Of a stretch of 25,561 bases of DNA, positions 1 to 8,215 are shown one piece after another. The stretch is from an uncultured Akkermansia sp. Lineage in GTDB: Bacteria > Verrucomicrobiota > Verrucomicrobiia > Verrucomicrobiales > Akkermansiaceae. The notes beneath the pieces were generated by a model. It saw nothing but the letters and a program-made list of their open reading frames with translations, made no database searches and had not been told where the DNA came from. Location: NCBI GenBank assembly GCA_904501975.1, contig CAJGCZ010000033.1, forward strand, positions 1-25,561. Reading direction: 5' to 3'. Both the position numbers and the translations under genes were made by a program. Position 1 is the stretch's first letter. Every line of letters starts with the position of its first letter.

Positions 1-18
1 TACGGGGCTTTAAGTTAG

Positions 19-235
19 GCGGGCATACGCCCGCGGTAATACACATTTCAGTTCCCGTCTTCGCGTCTCGCTGCACTCGCTTGCTACGCCGTAGCTGGCG
101 CCTACGGCTCACGCGAACGTTCGTTGTCACTCACGCGAACGCTTGGGGCTTACGCCCCTACGCGCGAACGCTCGCTGTCGCTCACGTGAACGTTCGGCCT
201 AACGGCCTCACGCGAGGAGCACCTAACGGTGCTCC
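19..235. repeat. Cluster of short hairpins with a common 4-nt loop (covers gene-free 1-318)
   Basis: No convincing gene lies in 1-318. The stretch holds a run of perfect inverted repeats: 19-34 (GCGGGC-ATAC-GCCCGC), 145-158 (GGGGC-TTAC-GCCCC), 196-207 (GGCC-TAAC-GGCC) and 216-235 (GGAGCACC-TAAC-GGTGCTCC). The stems differ but the loops are all variants of TTAC/TAAC/ATAC. Between them the text repeats themes like CTCACGCGAACG. The same architecture returns at the other end of the window (25354-25400). This looks like a family of intergenic palindromic elements. The last hairpins sit downstream of the mrdA stop and could also end its transcript, but there is no clear T-run. Confidence 0.7.
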
Positions 236-254
236 AACTTCCGATTTATCGAGC
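235..254 (+). repeat. Dispersed 20-nt repeat, copy 1
   Basis: Sequence CAACTTCCGATTTATCGAGC. It recurs at 2805-2821 (first 17 bases identical) and, reverse-complemented with one mismatch, at 25283-25302. All three copies lie between genes and next to the hairpin repeats, so it seems to be part of the same intergenic repeat family. Confidence 0.6.
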
Positions 255-318
255 TGTTTACGACGCCCGCGGTGTGGGGGCATCTCAACACCCCCGAGCC
301 GGCGAGGTGACCGCGGCA

Positions 319-2568
319 TCAACGACGGCCACGGCCGTCATCCCAATTCGTGGGGCGCAGGCGGTGGCGGGCGTCGTTTTTGCGGCGCTCTTCTTCCGCT
401 GCGCGGCGGGCGGCATCTGCCCCTGACGCCTCACGGCTCGGGGGAGTAGCCTCATGCGCATTGAGCGGGCGGCGCGCGGCGGCCTCGAACTCCGCCTTGA
501 GGTCTTTTTTCACCACCTCCGACTCAAAGAAGCTCTTCACAATCACCGCTGCCATACGGCCACCGGAAATCACCTGGTGCGGCTCACCCTCATACAGGGC
601 GGCATACGCGTAGCGCGGATTATCCGCCGGGATAAAGCCGGCAAACCAAGCCAAGCGGCAATCATCGGAGGGCTTACCCCACTGGGCGGTACCGGTTTTA
701 CCGGCATTCGCCGCGTAGCTGATTTTGGCACGGTGGCCGGAGCCATTGTGCACCACGGCGCGCATGCCCTTGCGCACCACGGAGAGGTCCTCCGAGAGGT
801 CTTCCAGATTATTCTGCACGGTAGGTGTGCATTGGTAAACGACGTTGCCGTCCATATCCAACATTTGGCGGATGAGGTGCAACTTGGGCAGCACGCGCCC
901 GTTGGCAATGCCGGCCATGGCATGCGCTACCTGCAGCGGGGTGGCCAGCAGCGGCCCCTGGCCGATGGACATGTTCGCGGCATCACCCTGCATGAAGCTG
1001 CGGGAGTAATTGCGGTACATCCACGACTCATCCGGCACATTGCCCGCCTTGTCCGCAATGGGGAGCTCCGTGCGGGCTCCATAGCCGAAGCGGCGTGCCA
1101 TCTCGCACAGGCGCTCCGCGCCGATGCGCGGCTCGCGCGTGGCTGCCACCTGGTACATGAAGGGGTTATTAGACTTTGCCAACGCGGTAATGCAGTTGAT
1201 ATTACCCTCAAAGTGGCTGTGGTTTTTGAAGGTGTGGCCGCCGATGCGGATGCTGTACGGGCAATTGATGTAGGTGTGCTCGTTGATGATGTTGTGGTGC
1301 AGTGCTGCCGCAATGGTGATGGTCTTGAAGGTGGAAGCGGGCGGGTACACACCGGCGTATGCACGGGAGACCAAGGGGTTGCTGGCATCATTGCGCAGGT
1401 CATCATAATCCTGCTGCGAGATGGACGGTATGAACATGTTCGGGTCATAATTCGGGGCGGAGGCCATCACCACCACCTCGCCGGTGTGCACGTCTATCAT
1501 CACAAACGCACCGCGACCGGGTATCTTGCGCCCGCGGGCGTCCACTCGCTCCGTATTGCGGCGCAGTGACTCCTCCGCCGCCTGCTGCCACTTGAGGTTC
1601 AGGGTGGTCACCACCGTGCCGCCCGGGCGTGGCTTGAGCTGCAGCTCATCCAGTATCTTGTCGCCGCTCTCATCGAACATGAGTCGCCACACCCCCGGGC
1701 GCCCCGTGAGCTGGCGGTTGAAAACCTGCTCCAACCCGGAGCGTCCCTCCTGCTTCTCGAAGATGGGGTCATGGTGGTTGATGGGGCCCACGGGTAACTT
1801 GGCCTGCGTGCCGGTGTAGCCGATGATGTGCCCCGCCGTGGTGTGCGCGGGGTAGTAGCGGATGTAGCGACGCATCAGCGTGCCGTGCTCCACAGACTCC
1901 AGGCGGCTCATGAGGGGCTCCGCCTCATGCTTGCGCAGCACGGGACCTACCGGCAAGGGCAACCAGCGGCGGTGGCGGTAGTGGGAGATGAGCTCCTCAT
2001 CCTTCTTCTCCGTGAGCGTAAGCCCCAGCTTCTCATACTCCGCCATTACCTTGCGCCCCAGCGCCACGATGGCTGCATCTGAGCTGTCCTGCAGCTGCCC
2101 GAAGTTGATGGCGGGCTGGTATGCCACGACGGAGGTAGCCATCACCTCACCGTTGCGGTCCGTAATCAAGCCACGCGGGGCAGGCACCGTCAGCGACATG
2201 GTGCGGGCATTCTTGCGCGTGGTAGGGTATGCTACGCGCGAGGGGTCATTCTCCGGCGGAGTCAGGTTGAGCGCACCGCCCGGCACGCTCTTGTCCTCCG
2301 CTGCCTCTGTACCCGGCAGGGTGATGGAGGGATCCGTCACAATCCCGGAGGAAAACGCATCATACGTATCCGCCTGCTGCACTCCTTCCTGATGCGCCGT
2401 CCCCCCGCCTTCTCCGCCGAGTTGCACGGTTTCCACCACCTCCTCAGCATATTCATCATCCGCAAAGGTGCCATCCGCACCCGCGGGCTGCTGAGCAGTA
2501 GCTACATGCATGGCGAGACCGGCCATCGCCAGCCCCAAGAGGGTCATCATCTGATTTACACTGCGCAT
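319..2568 (-). CDS. mrdA: Penicillin-binding protein 2 (peptidoglycan D,D-transpeptidase)
   Basis: Class B PBP that cross-links peptidoglycan in the periplasm, classically with RodA in the elongasome. The dimerisation domain is visible from about residue 125 (APRGLITDRNGEVMATS) through a GRSGLEQVFNRQLTG stretch near 275. The transpeptidase domain has all three motifs: SxxK at 412-415 (STFK, nucleophile S412), SxN at 466-468 (SNN) and KTG at 624-626. At 749 aa it is longer than usual (about 600-650). The extra length is an acidic, low-complexity linker (about 27-110) and a charged C-terminal tail. The N terminus (hydrophobic about 8-20, then ATA-QQ) looks more like a cleavable signal than a standard uncleaved anchor. 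No rodA is in the window; it could lie beyond position 1. The ATG at 2568 is preceded by a good promoter only 9 nt away. Family assignment is firm; PBP2 is preferred over FtsI from the pattern around the motifs. Confidence 0.93.
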   Translation of the reverse strand: MRSVNQMMTLLGLAMAGLAMHVATAQQPAGADGTFADDEYAEEVVETVQLGGEGGGTAHQEGVQQADTYDAFSSGIVTDPSITLPGTEAAEDKSVPGGALNLTPPENDPSRVAYPTTRKNARTMSLTVPAPRGLITDRNGEVMATSVVAYQPAINFGQLQDSSDAAIVALGRKVMAEYEKLGLTLTEKKDEELISHYRHRRWLPLPVGPVLRKHEAEPLMSRLESVEHGTLMRRYIRYYPAHTTAGHIIGYTGTQAKLPVGPINHHDPIFEKQEGRSGLEQVFNRQLTGRPGVWRLMFDESGDKILDELQLKPRPGGTVVTTLNLKWQQAAEESLRRNTERVDARGRKIPGRGAFVMIDVHTGEVVVMASAPNYDPNMFIPSISQQDYDDLRNDASNPLVSRAYAGVYPPASTFKTITIAAALHHNIINEHTYINCPYSIRIGGHTFKNHSHFEGNINCITALAKSNNPFMYQVAATREPRIGAERLCEMARRFGYGARTELPIADKAGNVPDESWMYRNYSRSFMQGDAANMSIGQGPLLATPLQVAHAMAGIANGRVLPKLHLIRQMLDMDGNVVYQCTPTVQNNLEDLSEDLSVVRKGMRAVVHNGSGHRAKISYAANAGKTGTAQWGKPSDDCRLAWFAGFIPADNPRYAYAALYEGEPHQVISGGRMAAVIVKSFFESEVVKKDLKAEFEAAARRPLNAHEATPPSREASGADAARRAAEEERRKNDARHRLRPTNWDDGRGRR

Positions 2569-2577
2569 CGTGCCTGT

Positions 2578-2606
2578 ATTCTACCGCATTTATCGCGCGG
2601 GTGCAA
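2578..2606 (-). promoter_or_regulatory. Sigma-70-type promoter of mrdA
   Basis: On the minus strand TTGCAC (2606-2601), a 17-nt spacer and TAGAAT (2583-2578). The -10 ends 9 nt before the mrdA ATG, so transcription should start 1-3 nt upstream of the start codon. There is no room for a Shine-Dalgarno sequence. Confidence 0.6.
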
Positions 2607-2703
2607 TACTACAATGCGTTTATTTGTATTCTGTGCCCCATTTTGGAGCTTTACCGCCCCCCACTGCGCGTGAAATCGGAATTTGGCGAGCAACAAAATC
2701 TAT

Positions 2704-2776
2704 CGGAGCATGGGACTTTAGTCCCACAAATACGCGCGGGGCTAATCCATAAGAGGGACTGAAGTCCCTCGCTCCG
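2704..2776. repeat. Nested inverted repeat in the divergent gap 2569-2926
   Basis: Two perfect hairpins, 2711-2726 (TGGGACT-TT-AGTCCCA) and 2753-2770 (GAGGGACT-GA-AGTCCCTC), carry nearly the same stem core. They are enclosed by CGGAGC (2704-2709) and GCTCCG (2771-2776). The layout is a compact palindromic unit between divergent mrdA and the EIIA gene. The rest of the gap holds the second copy of the 20-nt repeat and the two promoters; no gene is seen. Confidence 0.65.
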
Positions 2777-2804
2777 AGTGAATGAATGTTACAAATCCCC
2801 CCTT

Positions 2805-2821
2805 CAACTTCCGATTTATCG
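2805..2821 (+). repeat. Dispersed 20-nt repeat, copy 2 (17 nt preserved)
   Basis: CAACTTCCGATTTATCG is identical to the first 17 bases of the copy at 235-254. It lies just downstream of the nested inverted repeat. Confidence 0.55.
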
Positions 2822-2899
2822 CACAGTAGGAAATCAGAAAACCGAAACGGCGCATTTTTTTGCATTTTAAGACACAAGTAACTCTTGCGCAGCGCATTT

Positions 2900-2908
2900 T
2901 GTTATGCT
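2900..2908 (+). promoter_or_regulatory. Candidate extended -10 promoter for the EIIA-like gene
   Basis: TGT-TATGCT reads as a TGn-extended -10 (hexamer 2903-2908), 18 nt before the preferred ATG at 2927. No convincing -35 is seen at 16-18 nt upstream, so this is tentative. Confidence 0.35.
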
Positions 2909-2926
2909 ACCCTGCGCCGCACAGCC

Positions 2927-3349
2927 ATGCACGCTAACAATTTACAGATTCAATTCATTGAGCGCAGCAGCTCACTCGCACCGAGCGCGGAACACCTGAG
3001 CACCATCCGCCTGATGGCGCAGGAACTGGCGGAGTTGCTGTACCCCGAGCATGCGGCGGCGATGGTAGAGTCCGCCCTGGCGCGCGAAGCGCAGGAGCCC
3101 ACCTATGTGGGGCGTGGCTTGGCAGTGCCGCACGCCCGCGTGGCAGGGCTGCCCGGCGCAGCGGTGTATGTGGCGCGCTGTGAGGAAGGCATAGCCTGGC
3201 CGCAGCAAGCGGCGGATACCGTGGTGCTGCTGGCGGTGCCGGAGGAGGCACCGGAGCTCTACCTGCAGTTGCTCAGCAAGACCATGCGCTGGCGCATGAA
3301 GGGGCAGAGCCTTGCGGAGCTGCGTGAACAACTCGCCACCGTGCTGTAA
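2927..3349 (+). CDS. PTS EIIA type-2 (fructose/nitrogen, PtsN-like) domain protein
   Basis: A single-domain protein of 140 aa, near the usual EIIA(Fru)/EIIA(Ntr) length of about 150. The signature is VGRGLAVPHAR, in which H69 is the expected phospho-accepting histidine. The expected C-terminal segment with a K-x-A-E-L-like helix end is also present. Family members take phosphate from HPr/NPr and either feed a sugar permease or act as regulators. No EIIB, EIIC or HPr lies nearby, so a regulatory role (as for PtsN) is more likely; this is inference. An upstream TTG at 2885 would add 14 residues, but it overlaps the likely promoter, so the ATG at 2927 is preferred. No Shine-Dalgarno sequence is present. 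The next gene (M16 peptidase) has its own promoter. Confidence 0.78.
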   Translation: MHANNLQIQFIERSSSLAPSAEHLSTIRLMAQELAELLYPEHAAAMVESALAREAQEPTYVGRGLAVPHARVAGLPGAAVYVARCEEGIAWPQQAADTVVLLAVPEEAPELYLQLLSKTMRWRMKGQSLAELREQLATVL

Positions 3350-3415
3350 GCACCGAGCCCCCGCACTTGCTGGCGTGCTCAAATTGTCATAACGCCTGTT
3401 AGACGTGATTTTGGC

Positions 3416-3444
3416 TTGCGGGCGGCGGCAGAAGTGGCTAGAAT
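3416..3444 (+). promoter_or_regulatory. Promoter of the M16 peptidase gene, predicting a leaderless mRNA
   Basis: TTGCGG (3416-3421), a 17-nt spacer and TAGAAT (3439-3444). The -10 ends only 6 nt before the ATG at 3451, so the predicted transcription start is the A of the start codon itself. The same TTGCGG-17-TAGxAT layout occurs at 21508-21536. Confidence 0.55.
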
Positions 3445-3450
3445 GGCGCA

Positions 3451-5943
3451 ATGCAAGGCGAGGTATATACGTGCAAAAACGGTTTGACGGTGATTGTGAA
3501 CCGCCAAACGGCGTTCCCGGTGGTGTCGGTTCAGGTGTGGGTAGGGACCGGGTCTGAGCACGAGGGGGAGCACGCCGGAGCGGGGCTCTCGCACCTCATC
3601 GAGCACATGGTGTTCAAGGGCACGGAGGAACTTAACGCGCAGCAGCTCAATGAGGAAGTGGCAGCTCTGGGCGGTATTTGGAATGCCTACACCAGCACGG
3701 ACCGCACGGTGTACCACATTGACGGCCCCGCCGTGAACCGCAAGCGTTTTACGGACATTTTGCTGCAATTGGTGTTCCGCCCCACCTTCCCGGTGGAGGA
3801 GTTTGAGAAGGAGCGCGAGGTGATACGCCGCGAGATGGCCATGTACAATGATGACCCGCGCGATGCCTCGTACCGCGCGCTCATCCGCACTATTTACACG
3901 ACGCACCCGCGCCGTTTGCCGGTTATCGGCGAGCAAAAGTTGTTCGATGCCCTGCAGCATGAGGACATGGTGCGCTACCACCGCGAGCGCTACACCCCGG
4001 GCAATATGTTCGTGTGCATTGCGGGTGATGTGGAGCCGCAGGAGGTGTTCCGCGAGCTGGAGGAGGCCATGAGCGCCTACCCCGCCGCCCCGCTGAAGCC
4101 CGTAGCCCCGGTGTGCGAGCCTCGCCAATGGGGTACGCGCCTGCACCGCTGCGAGTTTGCGCAGCCCACCAGCAGCCTCATGCTCGGCTGGCGCATCCCC
4201 AACACGCAACATGAGGATGCCGCTCCGCTGGCGGTGCTCTGCTCTGTGCTGGGTGACGGGCGCGCCGCTTGGCTGTACAAAAAGTTTCATGATGAATGCG
4301 CGATGGCGCATGACACCACCACCAGCATCATCCCCGAGCGCTGCGGTGAGGGCACCTTCCTCATTGAGGCGGATGTGGAGCGCGACACGCGCGATGCGCT
4401 GAGGGATGCCATCCTCGCTTGGGTGGCGGAGCTGCCGCAAGCCGACTTTACGGAGGGTGTGGCACGCGCCCTGCGCCAAATCCGCGCCCAGCGCATGCGC
4501 ACGCTCGCCACGGTGCAAGGGCAAGCTGCGCTGACTGCCATTTGCTGGCACCGCTCACGCAACCTGCTGGCGGATGAGGAGTGGAACCAAGCACTGGAGC
4601 GTGTGACCCCGGCGGATTTGGCTCGCGTGGCTGCCACCTACCTGCAACCGCAGCGCCTCATTGAGGTGAGTGTAGACCCCCTCGGCACCAACCCTGCCCC
4701 CACCACACAGGAAGAGACGCACGGACTGCCTGCCCCGGTGGAGCGCACGCTGCCGAATGGGCTGCGCCTCATTATGCGTGTAGATAAGCGCATACCCATG
4801 GTATACAGCCGCTTAGCCATGCTGGCAGGTTGCCGCACAGAGACGGAGCAAAACGCGGGCATTAACTCCCTGCTGGCGGAGTGCATGCTCAAGGGTACTG
4901 CCACGCGCAGCGCCGCCGAGCTGGCGGATGCCGTGGAAAACCTGGGCGGCAGCATTAACTGCTCCGCCGGCAACAACACCTTGATGCTCTATACCCGTGC
5001 CCTTACGGAGGATGCCCCCTACATGCTGGAGCTGATGGCGGATGCCGCGCTGAACCCCGCCTTCCCCGAGGAGGCTGTGGCTACGGCGCGTGAGGACATG
5101 ATGGCGGATGTGATGGACTCTCTGGAGGACCCCGCCTCTCTCGCCTTCCGCCACATTCGCCGCGCCTGCTTCGGGGCGGAATCTTACGGCAACCACCCGG
5201 ATGGCACGGTGGAAAGCATTGAGAAACTGACGCGAGCGGATTTGGTGCACCAGCATGCGCGCTTGATGTGCGCTGCGAACGCCGTGCTGGTCATTTGCGG
5301 TGATTTTGAGCCGGATGCCATGGAAGCCTGCGCCGCGCGCCTCTTTGCCCCCATGCCCACCGGCATGCCCGCCACCGGCTGCAGCACCCCGCAGCAAATG
5401 GCGGCGGATATCACCGTGCAGGCGGACAAGGAGCAAGCCGTGCTTGTGCTGGCCATACCCGGCCTGACTGCCACGGATGATGACCAGCTCTTACAGCGCG
5501 TGTTCGGTGAGTGGTGCCGCGACATGTCCGGCCCCATCTTCAGCGAAATCCGCGAAAAACTCGGGCTGGCGTACTATGCCGCTGCTGCAGATTTGCAGGG
5601 CACGGATGCCGGCTGCCTGTACTTCTACCTCGGCACGGCGCCGGAGTCCATACCGCAAGCCCGCGCCGCGCTGGAGGCGCTGCTGGAGCGTCTTTGCACC
5701 GAAGGCATGCCGGAGGAAGCGCTGGAGCGCACCCGCGCCACCATGCTCACCCAGCGCCTGCTCAACACGCAATCCGGCTCCAAGATTTGCGCCGCCGTCG
5801 CGGTGGATTCCGTGCTCGGTCTCCCCGCCGACTACGCGGACAAGCTCTCCGAGCGCCTCGCCGCCATCACCCTCCCGCAAATGCAACAATTCATCCGCCG
5901 CGCCCTCTCCCACCCCACCCGCACCTGGGTGACGGTGAGGTGA
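3451..5943 (+). CDS. M16 family zinc metallopeptidase, fused active and inactive halves
   Basis: An 830-aa protein of the pitrilysin/processing-peptidase family. The N-terminal half has the inverted zinc motif HxxEH at 48-52 (HLIEH; E51 catalytic). The third zinc ligand is expected in the EREVIRRE stretch at 121-128. The second half restarts near residue 430 (RTLPNGLRLIM) with the same fold but INSLLAECMLKGT where HxxEH should be, so it is the usual non-catalytic partner domain. Bacterial relatives are often two separate adjacent genes; here both halves are in one chain. There is no signal peptide (it begins MQGEVYTCKNGL), so it is probably cytoplasmic. The substrate is unknown. The ATG at 3451 is supported by its position right after a promoter. 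It is followed by the polysaccharide locus after a 62-nt gap that has its own promoter. Confidence 0.9.
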   Translation: MQGEVYTCKNGLTVIVNRQTAFPVVSVQVWVGTGSEHEGEHAGAGLSHLIEHMVFKGTEELNAQQLNEEVAALGGIWNAYTSTDRTVYHIDGPAVNRKRFTDILLQLVFRPTFPVEEFEKEREVIRREMAMYNDDPRDASYRALIRTIYTTHPRRLPVIGEQKLFDALQHEDMVRYHRERYTPGNMFVCIAGDVEPQEVFRELEEAMSAYPAAPLKPVAPVCEPRQWGTRLHRCEFAQPTSSLMLGWRIPNTQHEDAAPLAVLCSVLGDGRAAWLYKKFHDECAMAHDTTTSIIPERCGEGTFLIEADVERDTRDALRDAILAWVAELPQADFTEGVARALRQIRAQRMRTLATVQGQAALTAICWHRSRNLLADEEWNQALERVTPADLARVAATYLQPQRLIEVSVDPLGTNPAPTTQEETHGLPAPVERTLPNGLRLIMRVDKRIPMVYSRLAMLAGCRTETEQNAGINSLLAECMLKGTATRSAAELADAVENLGGSINCSAGNNTLMLYTRALTEDAPYMLELMADAALNPAFPEEAVATAREDMMADVMDSLEDPASLAFRHIRRACFGAESYGNHPDGTVESIEKLTRADLVHQHARLMCAANAVLVICGDFEPDAMEACAARLFAPMPTGMPATGCSTPQQMAADITVQADKEQAVLVLAIPGLTATDDDQLLQRVFGEWCRDMSGPIFSEIREKLGLAYYAAAADLQGTDAGCLYFYLGTAPESIPQARAALEALLERLCTEGMPEEALERTRATMLTQRLLNTQSGSKICAAVAVDSVLGLPADYADKLSERLAAITLPQMQQFIRRALSHPTRTWVTVR

Positions 5944-5951
5944 TTATATTC

Positions 5952-5980
5952 TTGACAAAGCACGTTCCTTACAGTAAAAA
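5952..5980 (+). promoter_or_regulatory. Promoter of the nucleotide-sugar operon
   Basis: A perfect TTGACA (5952-5957), a 17-nt spacer and TAAAAA (5975-5980). It lies 25 nt before the rmlB ATG at 6006, in the gap after the M16 stop. A Shine-Dalgarno-like AGGGG at 5992-5996 follows, 9 nt before the ATG. The next three genes follow with a 5-nt gap or 4-nt overlaps, so this promoter probably drives them all. Confidence 0.6.
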
Positions 5981-6005
5981 TATCAGCGCGCAGGGGTTTA
6001 CGTAT

Positions 6006-7073
6006 ATGATGACTTTCTCTCGTTCCATTCTCATTACAGGCGGTGCCGGGTTCATCGGCTCGCATGTGGTGCGCCTTTTCGTCAATAAATACCCGGAATA
6101 CCGCATCATCAATCTGGACGCCCTCACCTATGCCGGCAATCTCGCTAACCTGAAGGATGTAGAGAATGCGCCGAACTACTGCTTTGTGAAGGCCGACATC
6201 TGCGATTTCGACACCATTTGCGCGCTGTTCGAGCAATATGATGTGGATGGCGTGATTCACCTGGCGGCGGAAAGCCACGTGGACCGCTCCATCAAAGACC
6301 CCTTCACCTTCGCCCGCACCAATGTGCTGGGCTCGCTCTCCCTGCTGCAGGCAGCCAAACACCACTGGCAGGGTAACATGGAGGGCAAGCGCTTTTACCA
6401 CATCTCCACGGATGAGGTGTACGGCTCCCTGGAGTTTGACGGCACCTTCTTTACGGAAACCACACCGTACTCCCCCCACAGCCCCTACAGTGCATCCAAG
6501 GCCTCCAGCGACCACTTCGTGCGAGCCTTTCACGACACCTACGGGCTGCCCACGCTGGTGACTAATTGCTCGAACAATTACGGCCCCTACCAGTTCCCGG
6601 AGAAGCTCATCCCCCTCTTCATCAACAACATCTGCACCGGCAAGCCCCTGCCCGTGTACGGCAAGGGTGAAAATGTGCGCGATTGGCTCTATGTGGAAGA
6701 CCACGCCCGCGCCATCGACACCATCTTCCACCGTGGCAAGATTGGGGACACCTACAACATCGGCGGTTTCAACGAGTGGAAGAACATCGACCTCATCCGC
6801 GTCATCATCGCCACGGTAGATCGCCTGCTGGGCAACGCCCCCGGCACGAGTAATCATCTCATCACCTACGTAACCGACCGCGCCGGGCATGACCTGCGCT
6901 ACGCCATCGACTCCACCAAGCTCAAAAACGAGCTCGGCTGGGAGCCCTCTCTCCAATTCGAGGAGGGCATTGAAAAAACCGTCCGTTGGTACCTCGATAA
7001 CCGCGAGTGGATGGAAAACATCACCTCCGGCGATTACGAGAAATACTACGAGGAGATGTACCAAAACCGTTGA
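6006..7073 (+). CDS. rfbB: dTDP-glucose 4,6-dehydratase (RmlB)
   Basis: Converts dTDP-D-glucose to dTDP-4-keto-6-deoxy-D-glucose in the cytoplasm, the branch point for rhamnose and many amino-deoxysugars. The NAD-binding Rossmann motif TGGAGFIGSH is at residues 11-20. The catalytic T135-D136-E137 lies in STDEVYGS, and Y161xxxK165 in YSASK. Length of 355 aa is typical. The frame is open upstream into the M16 gene, but the ATG at 6006 (a second ATG follows at 6009) is the sensible start: it follows a promoter and an AGGGG ribosome-binding site and puts the Rossmann motif at the right distance. No rmlA, rmlC or rmlD is in the window, so the product is likely used by the aminotransferase that starts 5 nt downstream rather than for rhamnose. 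GC-rich like the core genes. Confidence 0.93.
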   Translation: MMTFSRSILITGGAGFIGSHVVRLFVNKYPEYRIINLDALTYAGNLANLKDVENAPNYCFVKADICDFDTICALFEQYDVDGVIHLAAESHVDRSIKDPFTFARTNVLGSLSLLQAAKHHWQGNMEGKRFYHISTDEVYGSLEFDGTFFTETTPYSPHSPYSASKASSDHFVRAFHDTYGLPTLVTNCSNNYGPYQFPEKLIPLFINNICTGKPLPVYGKGENVRDWLYVEDHARAIDTIFHRGKIGDTYNIGGFNEWKNIDLIRVIIATVDRLLGNAPGTSNHLITYVTDRAGHDLRYAIDSTKLKNELGWEPSLQFEEGIEKTVRWYLDNREWMENITSGDYEKYYEEMYQNR

Positions 7074-7078
7074 CCGCC

Positions 7079-8215
7079 ATGCAAAACACGCCTGACAGCG
7101 GGCAAAAGCCCATCACCGTAACCTCCCCCCTCCTGCCCCCGCTGGAGGAGTTTACGGAGCTTCTGCAAGATATCTGGCAGCGCAAATGGCTCACGAACAA
7201 CGGGCACTACCACCACGAGCTGGAGGCTGCCCTGGCTGACTACTTGGGCGTTCCCTACATCAGCCTGTTCACGAACGGTACCCTCCCGCTCATCACCGCT
7301 CTCCAAGCGCTGGGGCTGAACCGCGGGGAGGTCATCACCACCCCGTTCTCCTTCGTCGCCACCACGCACTCACTCATTTGGAATGGGCTTACCCCCGTCT
7401 TTGCGGATGTGGACCCCGTTTACGGCAATCTGGATCCGGCGGCAGTGGAAGCAGCTATTACGGACAAGACAGTTGCCATCATGCCCGTACATGTGTACGG
7501 CAACCCGTGCGACAACGAGGCACTGCAACGCATTGCTGATAAGCATGGTCTGAAAATTATATACGACGCAGCCCATGCCTTCGGTGTCAAGCAAAACGGC
7601 CACAGCGTGCTGGAAGCCGGCGACATGAGCACCCTCTCCTTCCATGCCACCAAGGTGTACAACACGGTGGAGGGCGGCGCGCTCGTATGCCAATCCGCCG
7701 AAATGAAACGCAGGATTGACCAGCTCAAAAACTTCGGTTTCACCGGCGAAACCGAGGTAGTAGCCCCGGGCATCAACTCCAAAATGGACGAGATTCGCGC
7801 TGCATATGGTCTGCTGAACCTCCGCAGGGTAGATGCCGCCATAGCCGCCCGCAAACGCGTTGCAGAGGCATACAGAGCCGACCTAGCCGCCGTTCCGGGT
7901 ATCCGCTGCCTGCACGACATCCCCGGCGTGCAGCATAATTACTCCTACTTCCCCATTTTTGTGGATGCCGCCACCTACGGTCGCACCCGCGATGAGCTGT
8001 ACTTCCACCTCAAAGAGCACGGCATCCTCAGCCGCCGCTACTTCTATCCCCTCATCCCGGACTTCGAGGCATACAGAGCCTCCCTCTCCGCTCGCGCCGC
8101 TCACATCCCCACCGCCCGCGCCCTCGCCGATTCCGTCATCTGCCTACCGATGTATGAGGCTTTGACTGAGGCAGATGTGGAGAAGGTAGTGAATCATATC
8201 GTATCTCGCAAATGA
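7079..8215 (+). CDS. DegT/DnrJ/EryC1/StrS-family sugar aminotransferase
   Basis: A PLP enzyme that transfers an amino group to a keto sugar nucleotide. It has 378 aa, normal for the family. Visible landmarks are the N-terminal SLFTNGTLPLITAL cofactor-phosphate stretch (62-75), the D163 pyridine-N partner in YDAAHAFGV, and the Schiff-base lysine K192 in SFHATKVYN. The order behind rmlB and the overall look recall VioA/FdtB-type enzymes acting on dTDP-keto-6-deoxyhexoses, so dTDP-4-amino-4,6-dideoxyglucose or a 3-amino isomer is the likely product. Which position is aminated cannot be read by eye. The start is the ATG at 7079, five bases after the rmlB stop; a longer frame from 7007 would overlap rmlB heavily. 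Its stop overlaps the next start (ATGA). Base composition is still GC-rich. Confidence 0.88.
   Translation: MQNTPDSGQKPITVTSPLLPPLEEFTELLQDIWQRKWLTNNGHYHHELEAALADYLGVPYISLFTNGTLPLITALQALGLNRGEVITTPFSFVATTHSLIWNGLTPVFADVDPVYGNLDPAAVEAAITDKTVAIMPVHVYGNPCDNEALQRIADKHGLKIIYDAAHAFGVKQNGHSVLEAGDMSTLSFHATKVYNTVEGGALVCQSAEMKRRIDQLKNFGFTGETEVVAPGINSKMDEIRAAYGLLNLRRVDAAIAARKRVAEAYRADLAAVPGIRCLHDIPGVQHNYSYFPIFVDAATYGRTRDELYFHLKEHGILSRRYFYPLIPDFEAYRASLSARAAHIPTARALADSVICLPMYEALTEADVEKVVNHIVSRK

Noticed and set aside
81..449. 122-aa plus-strand frame over the first hairpin cluster
   Set aside because: Arg/Thr/Ala-rich text comes from the repeats, and its 3' part runs antisense to mrdA.
454..1569. 371-aa plus-strand frame opposite mrdA
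   Set aside because: Long only because of high GC in the gene on the other strand; mrdA has all catalytic motifs in its own frame.
2620..2877. 85-aa minus-strand frame in the mrdA/EIIA gap
   Set aside because: It is read through the nested hairpins and the 20-nt repeat; the peptide mirrors the palindromes and overlaps both promoters. A repeat artefact, not a gene.
5511..6005. N-terminal extension of the rmlB frame into the M16 gene
   Set aside because: The extension is Pro/Arg/His-rich shadow sequence; the Rossmann motif, promoter and AGGGG site put the start at 6006.
5832..7064. 410-aa minus-strand frame opposite rmlB
   Set aside because: Shadow of rmlB, with low-complexity Val/Gly/Ala text and no motif.
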